Counted from the first letter of the stretch, positions 1 to 12,710 are shown. The stretch is 64,000 nucleotides of DNA from Batillaria attramentaria (GCA_018292915.2 JACVVK020000056.1:451001-515000), one strand, 5' to 3'. Notes: generated by a model from the letters alone, not told the origin. A program made the numbers and translations.

Positions 1-502
1 CCAAACCCAGAACCATTAGGGCTGCGGAAAGTATGACAGCAATCATTTTGCGGCGATGTGGATTTGTACCCTTGTCACTCAGCCAGCCTACAAGAGGCAC
101 AAGAACCGCGCCAACAGGCCCGTACACAAATCCTGTCATGGATGCCGTCCTTAGGGGCAGTCCCAGCATTTGCAGAACCTAGGGTTTAAAGGATGATTGT
201 TAGGGATGAACTTGAGTTATGGTTCAGTTCTCGAAAGGCTCTGGTCTATACAGCATTTGCACCCCCCCCCCCAAAAAAAAAAAAAAAAAACAACAACAAA
301 AAACAAACACAAACAAAAAACACACACATACAAACTTACACCAAACAACAAACAACACCTCTCCCCCCCAAAAAAAAACCCAAACAACAACAACAAAACA
401 AAAACAAACAAGTAACAACAAAACGAACAAACAAACAAAAACAAGAAAAAACACACACAAACAAATAAGTAACGTTGCTCAAGATAACACACTTGCCTCT
501 CT

Positions 503-555
<53 letters not shown>

Positions 556-917
556 GCGAAAAGAACCTAGCAGTTAACCTTTCCCTTAGAGGGATGACGT
601 TACCAACAGTATCAACTCACAGGGATCAGGTACAGCGCTTCGAAGACCATCCCAGCCTCCAACCCGAACCCTTCAGCAACGATCAGCAACTTCCTCCACA
701 GACTCAGCCGCTCAATTCTGACCTTGACCTCTGTCGGCTGACCTTCACCCGTGGTTTCCCCGGCAACATTTGTCTCGCCCTCGAGAAGCTGCTGCTGCTG
801 CTCCTGACGATCGTCTCTTGGCGCCCTCTGGTGTAGGTCGTTTGTGCACGGGAGAGATGACTCGGACGCAGCGGCGGAATCTGCGTCGTCCTTGGGGTTG
901 TTCTCTTGGTAGTTCAT
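1..917 (-). CDS. SLC45-like MFS transporter, first two coding exons (partial, runs off left edge)
   Basis: Coding exon 1 is complement(621..917), 99 codons, ending in ...FEALYLIP before a GTGAGT donor. Coding exon 2 is complement(1..178), after an AG at 180-179, and encodes VLQMLGLPLR, then TM2, GWLSDKGTNPHRRK and the start of TM3. The join LIP|VLQ gives the SLC45 TM1-TM2 region, and the SDKG..HRRK loop is the MFS loop 2-3 signature with the SLC45 basic cluster. Exon 1 starts with a polar, Glu/Gln-rich cytosolic tail (QEQQQQLL) and TM1 at about residues 76-98. The protein should be a 12-TM proton-linked sugar (or related solute) transporter; the substrate cannot be read from sequence. It is transcribed away from the other family members. 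The acceptor before exon 1 is probably at 929-928, 10 bases 5' of the ATG. Exons 3-5 lie outside the window. Confidence 0.8.
264..553. repeat. Poly-A/CAA-rich low-complexity DNA followed by (TG)n
   Basis: This is the intron between the two coding exons of the left SLC45-like gene. It is almost entirely C/A homopolymer and CAAA-type sequence, then about 23 TG repeats at 508-553. No coding content. Confidence 0.9.
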
Positions 918-1351
918 GGTTTTTGTCCTGAAGCAGATTTCCCGGGTTTTTTTGTTTTGTTTTTTTTTGTTTTTGATATAATAAAATTGGACGAAGTATG
1001 CTGACATGATAACATGAAGGAAATCGTGCAGCTATGAACAAATCTGACTTAACAACTGAAAGTTTATAATCAATGTAACCGTGTGCAGGTAAGGGACGCA
1101 ACGCAGAGGTCGCTTTGACTTGTGTTGGTTTATTGTGACACTCAGGAAAACAAAACAAAAAAAAAAAAATCCAAAAACCCAAAGGGAAAACCCAGAGGAA
1201 AAACCTAAAGAAAAAACAGTGCCTGGAAAGACAAAACAAAAATAATAAGTAACATCATCAATGATCATAAGGAAAGCAATCGTCAACTGACTGACCGACA
1301 ATGCCGTAACAGCAGATATAACTATATAACTAAGGCAGCACACGACGTATA

Positions 1352-1352
1352 A

Positions 1353-1399
<47 letters not shown>
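1352..1399. repeat. (GA)n microsatellite
   Basis: Uninterrupted GA dinucleotides upstream of the left SLC45-like gene. The flanks 930-1350 and 1400-2090 show no recognisable gene. Confidence 0.9.
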
Positions 1400-1401
<2 letters not shown>

Positions 1402-1615
1402 GTCTATTAACTGTTACATTCAAGAGACTAAATGGCCGACTAAAAACATCTGCTCATGATCAATGGATAAAGGGGTATGACAAATTACAGTTGAGTGCCG
1501 GCAGAATACAAACGATTAACCGGACACTACGTCACTCAAAAGGTGAACAAAGCAGCGGACGGGATATAACTAAGATGGCGGGTGGGTTACGTAACGTGCA
1601 TCCGGTGACGCCATG

Positions 1616-1623
1616 TGACGTCA
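1616..1623. promoter_or_regulatory. CRE-type palindrome TGACGTCA
   Basis: A perfect 8-bp CREB/ATF palindrome lies in a GC-rich patch with an AAGATGGCGG (YY1-like) motif some 40 bases to the left, inside the proposed first intron of the left SLC45-like gene. No function can be shown from sequence alone. Confidence 0.3.
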
Positions 1624-2095
1624 CGCGAGCCGCACAATGGACCGGAAAGGGGAAACAAAGGCACGGCCACGTGGGGAGACATTACGGCCTAGCGGCCAAA
1701 CAAAGGAAATGTAGCGATGAATAAAAATACGTTCGTGTACTAGTCGAGGATTCACCACAAGAAACAATAACATTTTACACATGATATCAAATCAATAAAA
1801 TAGATCATACTGACAAACAGCAATTACCACGATCAACAATGGAACACTTTCAAAATCACTCTGGACAGTTAAAAATACCTTGATGGCAGATTCACGGTAT
1901 GTGGCCATGGGCCAAGATACTAAAATGACAAAATGAAAACGTGCAGCGGTCTGTCCGCTATGCAATGAATTACCATAAGAAATACAAACTAAAAGAATGC
2001 TACAAAACTGCGAAGGGCAAAACCAGCAAAACATGGTAATCCAGATCATCAATGCATATCAAATACATATAAAGCAAAACTACAAGTATACTTAC

Positions 2096-2277
2096 AGAGT
2101 GAGAGTGTGATGGCAGAATACCAACGTGTCTCTCCTACGAGTGTGGCTCGACAAAGAAAATAACGATAACAGCGAACTAAACTGGCAACAAACAGCAAAA
2201 TAAACTGGCGACGTCCTCCCTGGCCACGTGCACTCGAACTGAAAGACGCATGGCCAGGGGACTAATCGGCTTATATA
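2096..2277 (-). promoter_or_regulatory. Candidate TATA promoter and non-coding leader exon for the left SLC45-like gene
   Basis: On the minus strand TATATAAG occurs at 2277-2270. About 150 bases downstream is a perfect donor, CTCTG|GTAAGTATA read as exon end 2096 and GT at 2095-2094. This fits a leader exon starting near 2245, spliced to the acceptor at 929-928 just before the start codon at 917. The donor and TATA box are seen; the start site and the link to the gene are inferred. A retroelement promoter is the alternative. Confidence 0.35.
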
Positions 2278-2279
2278 GA

Positions 2280-3124
2280 CGGGGCCCGGGCCGCAAAGGA
2301 AGCGGCTACCCCTGGCCCTCGGGAAGGCCTGGGGCGACAGGGGGAAAGAGGGTAGATTTGTGTTTCTTAGGGGCCGGTTAATTACAGATTACAGCCGATC
2401 TAGTAGGCCTAGGCCGATCGGGTTCGAACCAAAAGAAACTACCAGGAAAGGGCTTTTTAAGGGATATAGGTTGGAACTAAATCGGGGCTAGGGTTATCTT
2501 ACTATGAACGTATAAACAGCTCTACCACACAGAGTTTTGACGATGATAAACCACAAAATCGCTAATTACGCTGCTTCAAACCAAACATCTGCCACAAAAC
2601 TAAACATATCTAAACAGATCTAACTTCGCTGGTTCCACTGGAGTAAACAGTTTCTCAATAGGTTAATGCTACGGCGAGATATTTAATCTCAAAGTCCGAG
2701 CAGAAACACAACTAATTTCGGCTACTGTGAGACATCATCAGGAACGACAATCGCTGTGGAGCCTCAAGTTATGGTTCCTAGTCAAAGGCACTGATAGCTA
2801 GCGGGTAACGGGGTGACAAGGGTAGCTAGAGTTAGTTAGTTAGTTTTTTTAGGGCTTTACGCCGCGGGTAGCTAGAGGGAAGGCGGATGACAAATAAAAA
2901 GGAAGGGAAAAAGAGTAAACTAATCCGGGAAAATATCAATGGGTAGGGGCCGAGTACACCCGGTCTCATCAAGAGTTCAATGTTCTTTGCATACACACAC
3001 ACACACACACACACGGAAAAGGTCAAGTTCACGTTGCTTGAGTGTGGTATGCAGTTCCTCTTTTAATTATACCATGAACAATAACTGAACAAGACTTAAA
3101 AGAAATGCAGTACACTATGGAAGA

Positions 3125-3171
<47 letters not shown>

Positions 3172-3720
3172 ACGATTTTAAAAAGTTTTTGTTTTTTTAA
3201 GTGAAAAAAGTGAATAAATAAAATTAATACAGTAAGTATAAGGGAAGACCCACTCCTCCAACAATGAAGAAAACAACAACAAAACGCGACAAAAATTTAT
3301 TTCTGACATTAAATTGATTCTGAAAGCAATCAATGGAGACAGTGAGATGTATAACCCTCCCACCCATCCTTCCACTCTCCCATACTCCCAATTTGTATCA
3401 CCACAACAAGGCAAAAAATAAAAGTTAAACATACATGTATTTCTTCTCTAAAGGATCCGCAGTCATTGTATCTTCTCTTTTCTTATCGTACTTCAGTGTG
3501 AAGTTGGATTAACAGGAGAATTTTCTGTATTGATGGACTTTTCGCTCCAGGTTACTGATGTGGAGATCATGCTGCACCTATCAAAGTCACTACACCAGCT
3601 GGTCAGGGTGGCCCCACTCACTGGCTGTTGTCCGCACTCTTGACCCTGTGAGTTTTTGGTTTTTTTTAATCACCGATATGCATCGTACAAAATTGTGTTG
3701 ACTGTGTGTTTTTTTTTGTA
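2280..3720. other. Intergenic DNA, nothing recognised except simple repeats
   Basis: Contains a reversed retroposon end at about 2835-2870 (TTAGGGCTTTACGCCGCG, the inverse of the GCGGCGTTAAGCCC tail seen elsewhere), (AC)n tracts at 2992-3014 and 3122-3170, and A/T-rich sequence. No exon was recognised on either strand. Confidence 0.5.
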
Positions 3721-5540
3721 ATGGACAGTTCATTCTGTGAGGGGTAAAATGTTGTCAGCATAAAAGGCAATTTACAACTCTGTTAAATTCAGTGTAAGAG
3801 ACAACATGAACTGTACAAACTACTTTGAATGTTTCCAGGGGCTTAAAGATCTAAGCTCCCAACAAAAGCTTCTGAAGTGTGAAAAGATTTTACAGAGTCG
3901 ACCGTGCAAGCACAGTCAACTCTAGCTGTCGCAGTTGCAGAGTTCACACAGTGTCCAGAAACAGCGACAAAACCGTGCCGAAAAACTGCCCCCACTTCCT
4001 GTCGGGGTCCGTCCACGCTACTGTGCACATCCCCTGTGCCACCCGGCTCATTTTGTGACCACGCCGCGGATACATCAGTTTAGACCACTGTGCGATGTCG
4101 GACATGGCGCATGGACCGTTTCTTGCGTAAACATTTCAGCGACACTGACCGAATTCAAAAGTGACACGACTTGTTTGAGGATCACTGCGGACAGTACTGA
4201 CTCGGTCACGGCTGCTGTGATGACCACTGCACGGACGGATGACCACTGCACGGAGATGTGCACAGTAGCGTGGGCGCACCCCGACAAGAAGTGGGGGCAG
4301 TTTTTTCGGCATGGTTTTGTCGCTGTTTCTGGACAGTGTGTGAACTCTGCAGCTGTGACAGAGTTGACTGTGCTTGCACGATCGACTCTGTAAATATTTT
4401 TCACACTTCGGAAAGCTTTTTGTTGGGAGCTTTGATATTTAAGCAGGGATGTTTGGCTTCTCCGATGTTATTCTCGTTTCTAATTAATGAATTAGCTTCT
4501 TACATTGTTAACAATGGTACACATGGTTTCCAACTTAAGCCCGGTGCGGTTGAACTGTTTTTGTTGATGTTTGCCGATGACATTGCACTGTTTTCATCTA
4601 CACCAAGTGGTCTGCAAACACAATTGAACAACTTGCACACAATATAATAACTTCAAGGCTTGGTCTCTCTGTGAACTTAAGTTAGACAAAGATCATAGTT
4701 TTTAGAAATGGCGGACATTTGTCAAAACATGAAAAGTGGTATTATGGATTACGACAAGTAAAAGTTATAAACAAGTACATATACCTTGGTATGAACTTTA
4801 CTACTCGCTTGAGTCTCCACTCATCTGTTGAGGACTTGGTGACGAAAGCAAAGAAATGCGTTCTAGACATTTTCAAAACTCTGTGGAGGATCAGCTGTAC
4901 TAATCCTACTGAATTCTTTCAGTTGTTTGATGCCCAAGTTGTTCCTATTCTGTTGTACCCCTCTGACATTTGGGGCACGAAACAGTTTGTTGAGATAGAA
5001 CAGGTGCATCATTTTGGCTGTAAACGTTTGCTGAATGTTACATACACCAAATCAAATGGTTTACGGTGAACTTGGTCGATACCCACTTTGTGTACTGGCT
5101 TCCACCAGATGTATCTCTTACTGGCTTAGATTCTGCGCACTACCAGAAAACAGATTTTCCAGTATGGTTTATCAAATGCTGAAAGACATGGATGAAAGGG
5201 GCAGGCGAAACATGGGCAACAAATGTAAAGGTATTATTGTATCAAAATGGTTTTGGTCATATTTGGTTCTCATAGGGTGTTGGAAACAAAGATGTGTTTT
5301 TTAAAAGTGTTCAAGCAAAGAATGAGTGACTGTGCTAGACAGAACTGGTCTTCCAAACTTTCTGATAGTGATCGTTTTGAACTTTACCGTAGTTTCAAAA
5401 GTACATTACAACAAGAAAAGTATTTTGATTATGTCCAGTCACACTACGTCAGAAATATGTTTATTAGATTCCGCTTGGGTATCACTGACTTAAGATGACA
5501 AATTCGGGTATCAAATTTTAGCTACATGCCTCAACTGTCG
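3720..5540 (+). mobile_element. Degenerate LINE (non-LTR retrotransposon) reverse-transcriptase fragment
   Basis: Broken frames encode RT motifs in order: a KAIYNSVKFSVRDN stretch at about 3760-3810, GLKQGC..SPMLFSFLINELA (split by an inserted element, resuming at 4443), the catalytic FADDIALF at about 4570, then thumb-region YLGM and a C-terminal YGELGRYPL...YWLRF region to about 5160 and FKQR.SD..RQNW to about 5500. Several frameshifts and stops show it is dead. The 5' part (endonuclease, ORF1) is missing and no 3' tail was found. It belongs to the broad CR1/Jockey-type non-LTR group; the exact clade was not determined. Confidence 0.85.
3843..4442. mobile_element. TTAA-flanked inverted-repeat DNA element (MITE-like) nested in the LINE
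   Basis: The two ends are inverted copies about 190 bp long: left starts AGATCTAAGCTCCCAACAAA after TTAA at 3843-3846, right ends with its complement before TTAA at 4439-4442. Removing one TTAA plus the insert joins GGGCTTAAGCAG in the LINE frame (G-L-K-Q of the RT motif), so TTAA is a true target duplication. TTAA targets are known for piggyBac and Kolobok; the termini do not settle which. The middle (about 4040-4240) has no transposase. A partial copy lies at 12292-12397. Confidence 0.75.
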
Positions 5541-7800
5541 TAATTATGGATGTGCATGGCCCTGAGAATTTAGTTTCCTCCCGCCAGTTCAACGTTTTAG
5601 TGGAAACGCTCATTTCAGTGCTATGTTTGTCAGCCCTATTTTGATGATTGTACCGTGGCTTTAATTAACTCATTCTAACCGAGCCACGACCATAGTCGTA
5701 ACAGTACATTAAATTAAATTTACAGTTTACCTCCCTTTAAAACATATCTGCCGTCAGGTTCCATAAGCAGCCCGCTGAAGGTGATGTTAAAGTAGAGCAT
5801 CCAAGTAACACTTTTCCTAAATACAAAATGATTAGGCCCTCATGGTGCAGTGTCACCGCGGGAGCCAGACAGCTGATGCCAGAAGTACGGTGGCAGCTTC
5901 AGTGTAGAAAAGGTTAAAGAAGGCATGGGGCCATCAACTTGTTCTGCTGTTTTGGGTCTCTGCGTGGCATACTTGTGTTTGTAACCCTAATATCAAGAGC
6001 TCCTTATTTACTTCAGTCGGTTTGTTAACCCCCCCCCCCCCCCCCCCAAAGCGCCTCTAACGTAGCTTGTATTACGTAAAATACACACGTGAACAGATTA
6101 AAAAACACAAACAAGAAGAAGGAGAAGGTTTTGCTGTTGAAAAACTATTCAGTGTCTTGCTGTTGATGGCTAAATTTTATATTTACCGTTGCAGATACCT
6201 TGATTGGCGCCTGAATGTGATTATCTTTTAAGAAGAGTTTAAGAATCGATATTTTATCGAAAAATATTAGCTCCATGTAAAAGGCGATGCAGCATTGTTC
6301 TGGCAACATTGGCAATTGTAGAAACGCTTTGTTTTAGACTAGTTAACACCTGGTATGTCTGTCATGTACTGTATAGTTCAAGCATTCGTTTGCTACTATT
6401 GCCGTCATCATCATGGCCATCTGTCATATGTTTTTACACCTTTTGTAAACTGCGTTATCACTGTGCTTTGTCAGTGACATTGTTTTTTCGTTCGTTTGTG
6501 TAAAAATGTCAAAAAAAGAAAAGAAAAGAAAACGACTGCCAACGACAACAAAACTAACGGAGTCTTCATAAATATTCCCCCCAAACAAGTGCGTATGACA
6601 GTCATTTGTGCTTGAAACGTTTCATATTCTGTCCAGCTGTGTGCCAGATGCGTGCATTGTGATGATTGTTTTCCTCCCATCTGTCCTGTATTGAATCGCC
6701 AGTCTGTCTGTCGCGGTGTTTAACACCCCTCAACACGCCCAAATTATTAAACATTCCACAGGGGATTCATTTGGCCTAGTGGATCTGGCGTCCGCCGCGG
6801 ATCCTGAGGCGCAGGTACGAAATCCTAGGGGAAGGAGTTGGATTGATTTTATTTTTCTTCCAAATCGTTGACACCAGAGGTGCTTGCAGTGTCCATTTCG
6901 AAGTTGTAAAATGGAACAATGTACAACGTTCTTTTTTGTACAATGGGACTGTAAACTAAGTGTTCTCTTTTATATCAAACATGAGAACGATCTCTCTCTC
7001 TCTCTCTCTAGCATTTTGAAACGACCCCGGTCAGTTAAATGTGACCGTCCACGAGAAAACCTGGCGTAAGACGCACGCCGCTGTTCCGAGCTAGTGGCTA
7101 ACAAAGGTCAGCGGGTGCTCTCTGGTTGAATTGAGATTTTGCCAAAAGCAGGTAGTTCTGTCCTTAAATTATGATGTCTTAAAAGGAGTTTTTTTTGCAC
7201 TGTAAAGAGCAAGGCTGTTTCTTTAAGATGGCTCCAAAAACGAAAACAAAATTGAAAAGTTTGCACTTAAGCCGGGTTTTCTCATGGAAGGTCACAAATT
7301 ATTTTAATTGATGATCCACTCCTGTTGACAGATATTGGCAACCTCGCTAACTTCCCGTTGGGCGGAGGAGAAATGGAGGTGGTGGGTTAAGAAAACGACA
7401 ATCACTCACCAAATGCGTCTGACCTAACCAAGTCAATGGTTGACGATTTCTGCGTGTGCAGGGTGTGCCCATCTGATAAAAAGGTGGACAGCGCTCATCA
7501 GCTTTCAACAAAAATCCTCCCTGCTGGCAGCAGTCGCGAAAGGCATGAAACTGGTATTAATCGCTACGCCACGCGTCAGTGGCCTGTTCCGCCTGACCGA
7601 TGTCGTTAATTCACTATTATTGTTCTCAACGTGAATGGATTAACCCCAGAGCACACAAACACCACCACCAAGACCCACTGAGGTTGAACAATGTCTTCCC
7701 AATTCAACATGACCGACTCTGAGCACAAACGATTGTGTTCCCTCTCAGTCAGTGTGTGTTCCCTTCACTGAGTCTGCTGGAGGCTATTAACTTTATTCTT
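5540..7800. other. Intergenic DNA without a recognised gene
   Basis: Holds a run of about 19 C at 6029-6047, a short CT tract near 6992-7008 and a weak tRNA-like stretch at about 6768-6830 (A-box- and B-box-like spacing, poor stem). Short open frames here have no recognisable similarity and look like chance. Confidence 0.5.
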
Positions 7801-7802
7801 AC

Positions 7803-7880
7803 TGCCGGCCCCCGTAGTGTAGTGGTTAGCACTTCGGATCATGGACCGATGGAGTGGCAGAGGAACAGGTGTACCTGATG
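7803..7880 (+). mobile_element. 5' fragment of a ~450 bp tRNA-derived SINE
   Basis: Starts CCGGCCCCCGTAGTGTAGTG, GTTAGCAC, then CTTCGGATCATGGACCG, the tRNA-like head of the longer SINE copies described at 14986 and 23462. It breaks off before the B-box region. Confidence 0.6.
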
Positions 7881-7927
7881 ACTGGCTGAATTGTTTCCCA
7901 TGCCTGACAAACCACCCATGAACAATA

Positions 7928-8105
7928 CAGTAAAACCTGTGTAAGGCGGTCACCCAAGGGACTGGGCCAAACTGGCCGCCTTAGACAGGTGACCGGGTTA
8001 TCCAGGGTGGCATGTCAACAGCTAGCATGTCAGGGGATTCTCTGGGGTGACCAGGTTAGACAGTGGCATGGCTTATACAGGTGACCGCCTTGGCAGGTTC
8101 GACTG
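7928..8105. mobile_element. pogo/Tigger-like MITE
   Basis: A 178-bp element with inverted ends: CAGTAAAACCTG...AAGGCGGTCACC on the left and GGTGACCGCCTT...CAGGTTCGACTG on the right, flanked by TA at 7926-7927 and 8106-8107. TA target sites and CAGTNNAACCT termini are typical of the pogo/Tigger branch of Tc1/mariner. Non-coding. Confidence 0.65.
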
Positions 8106-8110
8106 TAATT

Positions 8111-8210
8111 GCAGGCGCGTAGGAAGATGCTGAGAGGAAGAGGGGGGCCCACTAAGTCGGGTGAGCCATACGGCCGGGGTGAAGAAAAGTGTGTGTGGGG
8201 GGGGGGGGGG
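8111..8210 (+). repeat. Fragment of dispersed G-rich repeat
   Basis: Shares CAGGCGCGTAGGAAGATGCT, CACTAAGTCGGG and GAGCCATACGGCCGGG with the copies at 10300, 11878 and 27847. It ends in a run of 12 G. Confidence 0.65.
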
Positions 8211-8216
8211 GAGGTA

Positions 8217-8277
8217 ATAATAATAACTTGTTCTTATATGGCGCAGAAAATCTGCCCAAGAGAGCACTCAATGCGCG

Positions 8278-8325
<48 letters not shown>

Positions 8326-8960
8326 CGGGAGTGGCGAAAACATATACATGGGAGGATGCAGTAAAAAATTTAGTGGAAAGCTTGCCGAAACAGATAGGTC
8401 TTAAGGTGTGCCTTGAACTGTGACAGAGTAGGGAGGTTCCTAACGGAGACGGGCAGCGAATTCCAGATTTGGGGAGCAGAGTAACTGGAGGCACGTTGGC
8501 CATAAGTTTTCAGACTGACGCGGGGTATTTTTAATAGTGTCTCAGAAGATGAGCGAAGTGAACGGGAGGTTTCATACGTCAGTAGTGACCTTCTCTGTAG
8601 TACTGCGGGAGGGATTTGTCGAAGTGACGGTAAGCAAGTGTTGCTATTTTATACATGATACGGTATCGAACAGGTAGCCAGTGTAATTCCTTCAGAAGTG
8701 TAACATGGTAACGTTTACGCTTTTTGACACGCGCTGCACTGTTCTGTACACGCTGAAGGCGGTCGATTTGATCAGCTGGCAGGCCAACAAGGACAGAATT
8801 ACAAAGTCTAATCTAGATGTGACAGTTGCATTGATGAGTCGGGCAGTGGAGGATTCAGACAAGAGGGAACGAATAGAAGCGATTCTCCTGAGCGAAAAGA
8901 AGGCCGAACGACACACGGCACCGATGTGGCTTTGCATGCGCGACAATGACGTACACACAA
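8217..8960 (-). mobile_element. Probable retroelement 3' region, minus orientation
   Basis: Begins with (AAT)n next to TTATATGGCGCAGAAAATCT, the inverse layout of a LINE/SINE 3' end (short GC hairpin, then A/T-rich microsatellite tail). It contains (CA)n at 8280-8323. The rest is unclassified sequence that reads as repeat rather than gene. Confidence 0.35.
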
Positions 8961-8966
8961 GAGAGA

Positions 8967-10127
8967 CAACTCTAAGAATACGAACACTCTCTGGGGCACA
9001 GAGTCTTTCAGTGGATTTACAGGCTACGCGACGGTATTAGCTTCCGGGGTATGTAGTAACAACTGGGCTAAATATAGTAGAAAATCTTTGCCCCTTTTAA
9101 AATTTGTGTGCATAGTAAAATATGGCAATGTGGTGCTTTTTGTTGGCTTTGTAAACAAGTTTCATGCCAGGTAATAGTAAAATTAGGGAAAAATGAGGCT
9201 GGCTTGTGGACTATTTGTATTCATGCGCGGCTGGCACAGGAGCCAGCAGACGACCGTGGAAATAGGGGGTATGTGGTCGCTGCCAACATTGCCAAAAAAC
9301 GGAATATTGGAATTTGTTTAAATTTTCTCTACGCATGAGTCTATGGCTGCCTGATGTTTGTGAATTTTTTGGTGAATTTTAAAGCATTTCTAGGGTGTCA
9401 TCTGCAGCGTTATGTGTAAGAGGAATATATAGCGTTTTCCTCCAGATTTGCATCTGTGTCGCGTAGCCAAAGTACCTCTGTGCACGGTGGGGAAATGGCG
9501 CTCACTGCGCTGCCGTGACGGGCCTAAATTGTCTCGGTGCTCTCAAACACAAGGTCGCGCACTATGTCATCCTTGACCAGCTTTGAACCCAGAGGGATCC
9601 TCAATGGCGCAAGTGATGGCAGGCTGTCTTCAGAGTGAAAGTAGGCGTGTTTCTGAATCAGAGACATACATAACATGTCTCTGTCTGAATGGACAGATCT
9701 ATTATTACATTCAGTCCTAGAGCACGGGTGTGTATGCTTTTGCTTATTCCACCACAAGGCAGGTACGTGATCGTCTGCACCGTGCAATAATACTTGCCTG
9801 TAGAGTGAAACACGGCCTTGGCCGGTCACAGTGCAACCCCCTTGCCGTTTATTCACATCCTGTTGGATCAGTCAGTGTACCACGTAGTAAACAGTGCCAT
9901 CAAAGCGCAACAATAACTTTGTCCGCTGGCAAAGATTTTGCCTAAACCAAAAGAGGTCGGATATTCAAGACTTCGCTTCAAATCGATTCATATGGCACAC
10001 AAGTCTTCGCTTTTCCTTAAAAAAAAAAAATCATAAAAAAATCGCCATTTTTGAAAATGGCGCTGGCTGTAAGCAGTCACATTTTCACGACCCGCCGAAA
10101 AGGGAGTGCACTCTGGAGTCTATGCCA
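8967..10127. repeat. Segmental repeat X, homologous to 44030-44757
   Basis: From ACACTCTCTGGGGCACAGAG onward this segment matches the DNA immediately right of the 16 kb tandem array, with small indels. It differs by carrying the 447-bp element at 9022-9468. It contains no recognised gene. It flanks the array on the left at some distance, while its partner abuts it on the right. Confidence 0.75.
9022..9468. mobile_element. Non-autonomous TIR element, copy 1
   Basis: Termini are GGCTACGCGAC and GTCGCGTAGCC. A second copy at 63028-63477 is nearly identical over its whole length. The uninterrupted target is visible at about 44108-44125 (CAGTGG joined to AAAGTACC); seven extra bases (ATTTACA) lie at the left edge here. 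No transposase is encoded. Confidence 0.75.
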
Positions 10128-10299
10128 CGAAACTAAAGGCACACATTCAGAAGCAATGGCCTCCCCTCGACCGTCTCCCGTAACTACGCTCACATTACAT
10201 GGTGCAGGCCAAAACTATTATAAAATGCGTTTGGTCTAGCCCAGCCCCTATCCGGCTAAGAATATTGGACAAGGTCACAGCGCTAGGTGTGCTGTACTG

Positions 10300-10372
10300 T
10301 ACAGGCGCGTAGGAAGATGCTGAGAGGAAGGAGGGCCCACTAAGTCGGGTGAGCCATACGGCCGGGGTGAAG

Positions 10373-10403
<31 letters not shown>

Positions 10404-10589
10404 TGACTGCCAAGGATTGTGTCCTGCGACAGCAGCGCAGGGGGGGGGGGGGGGGGGGCGCACCACTGGTGGGCCCCCTGTCCTCTAATCAAAAGCAAGG
10501 GGGGCCCAAAGATATTCGCCCCCCCCTCCTTCCCAAAATCGAACGGGGGCCTGGGCCGCCAGGGCACCCGTGGTTCTTACGCCCCTGCA

Positions 10590-10590
<1 letters not shown>
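10300..10590 (+). repeat. Dispersed G-rich repeat
   Basis: Same order as the other copies: GCGCGTAGGAAGATGCTGAG, GAGCCATACGGCCGGGG, a (TG)n, GACTGCCAAGGATTGTGTCC, an 18-base G run at 10441-10458 and GGTGGGCCCCCTGTCC. The G run can form four-stranded structures. No coding function. Confidence 0.7.
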
Positions 10591-11562
<972 letters not shown>

Positions 11563-11877
11563 ATCTAGAGGTACGGCGTCGACCGCGTAGCCAAGTAACT
11601 GGGGTTATTCAATACATGTGTGCTCTCTGGCTTTCAGCGATTCGGGCAGGTCACCGGGACCCTTGCGCCACACCAAAGATTATCTACGGTCTTTGGTCAC
11701 ACTAAGCTTATTAATTTTTTCTACAAAGCCTATCTCAGTGTCCCTTACATGAAGTCTCGGAATGCTACCAGGCTAAAGTGCACCCACCAACCAGTGTAGG
11801 CCTACATGCATTTTCGTTTTCAAATGCATTGTTAGGCAAAGATTAATGCCACATTATCTAAGCAGACGATAGAAATC

Positions 11878-11987
11878 AGGCGCGTAGGAAGATGCTGAGA
11901 GGAAGGGGGCGGAGGAGGGGGGGGGGGGGGGGGCACTAAGTCGGGCGAGCCATACGGCCGGGATGAAGAAGGGTGGTGGTGGTGGGG

Positions 11988-12026
<39 letters not shown>

Positions 12027-12125
12027 GACTGCCAAGGAATGTGTCCTGCGACAGCAGAGCGGGGAGGGGGGGGGGCACCACTGGTGGGCCCCCTCTCCTC
12101 TTATCAAAAGCAAGGGGGGCCCTGA
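11878..12125 (+). repeat. Dispersed G-rich repeat, unit A copy
   Basis: Contains the shared blocks listed for 10300-10590, with G runs at about 11916-11933 and 12062-12075 and (TG)n at 11990-12024. Its unit B equivalent is 27847-28097. Confidence 0.7.
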
Positions 12126-12291
12126 TTTCACAGCTCAGTTTGCGTTTTGACATTGAGCTAGAAAGATGGTGCAGCACTCAGCATCCGCCAGACCATCTAG
12201 CGATGTGTCTCGCTCATTGACCAAAAGCCAAATAATGTCACGGCGGCAAACTCGTGCTCTGGTTCAAAGTTTATAAGGGTCCCCGAAGCGC

Positions 12292-12397
12292 TGAAAACTC
12301 TGCAGCTGTGACAGAGTTGACTGTGCTTGCACGGTCGACTCTGTACATTTTTTTTTCACACTTCGGAAAGCTTTTTGTTGGGAGCTTAGATCTTTAA
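12292..12397. mobile_element. Fragment of the TTAA-flanked element
   Basis: Matches the right end of the element at 3843-4442 (CTGCAGCTGTGACAGAGTTG ... TTTTTGTTGGGAGCTTAGATCT) and ends at TTAA (12394-12397). The unit B equivalent is 28267-28372. Confidence 0.65.
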
Positions 12398-12526
12398 TGT
12401 GTTCAGTCAAGTCTAGAAATGCTTAAAGGAACCACGCTTATGCTTATTCGTGCGCCGGTAAAACGTGCGCGGATGCGCGTCACAGGCTAACCTGAAATGA
12501 AAGGGGAATCCCTCTGCCATCACCGC

Positions 12527-12710
12527 CGGGGAGCTGGGGTGTTCGAATGGTAGAGCGTTGGACTTCTAATGCTCGGGTCGTGAGTTCGATCCCGGCTGGG
12601 GCCAAATAGTTGTGCTGGCTTTTTCATCGTTGCCCCGTCTTTGATATCACCCTATGTGGTGGAAAAGGACGTTAAACCCCCAAACCCCCACCCCCACCCC
12701 CACTACCACC
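12527..12710 (+). mobile_element. tRNA-Arg-like SINE
   Basis: The head has A-box-like TGTTCGAATGGTAGAGCG, the anticodon-loop-like TTGGACTTCTAATGC (TCT, Arg-like) and B-box-like GGTCGTGAGTTCGATCCC. A constant body (TTTGATATCACCCTATGTGG) and a GGACGTTAAACCCCC plus C-rich tail follow. Pol III promoter boxes are those of a tRNA-derived SINE; it is not a tRNA gene. The unit B copy is 28500-28684. Confidence 0.75.
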
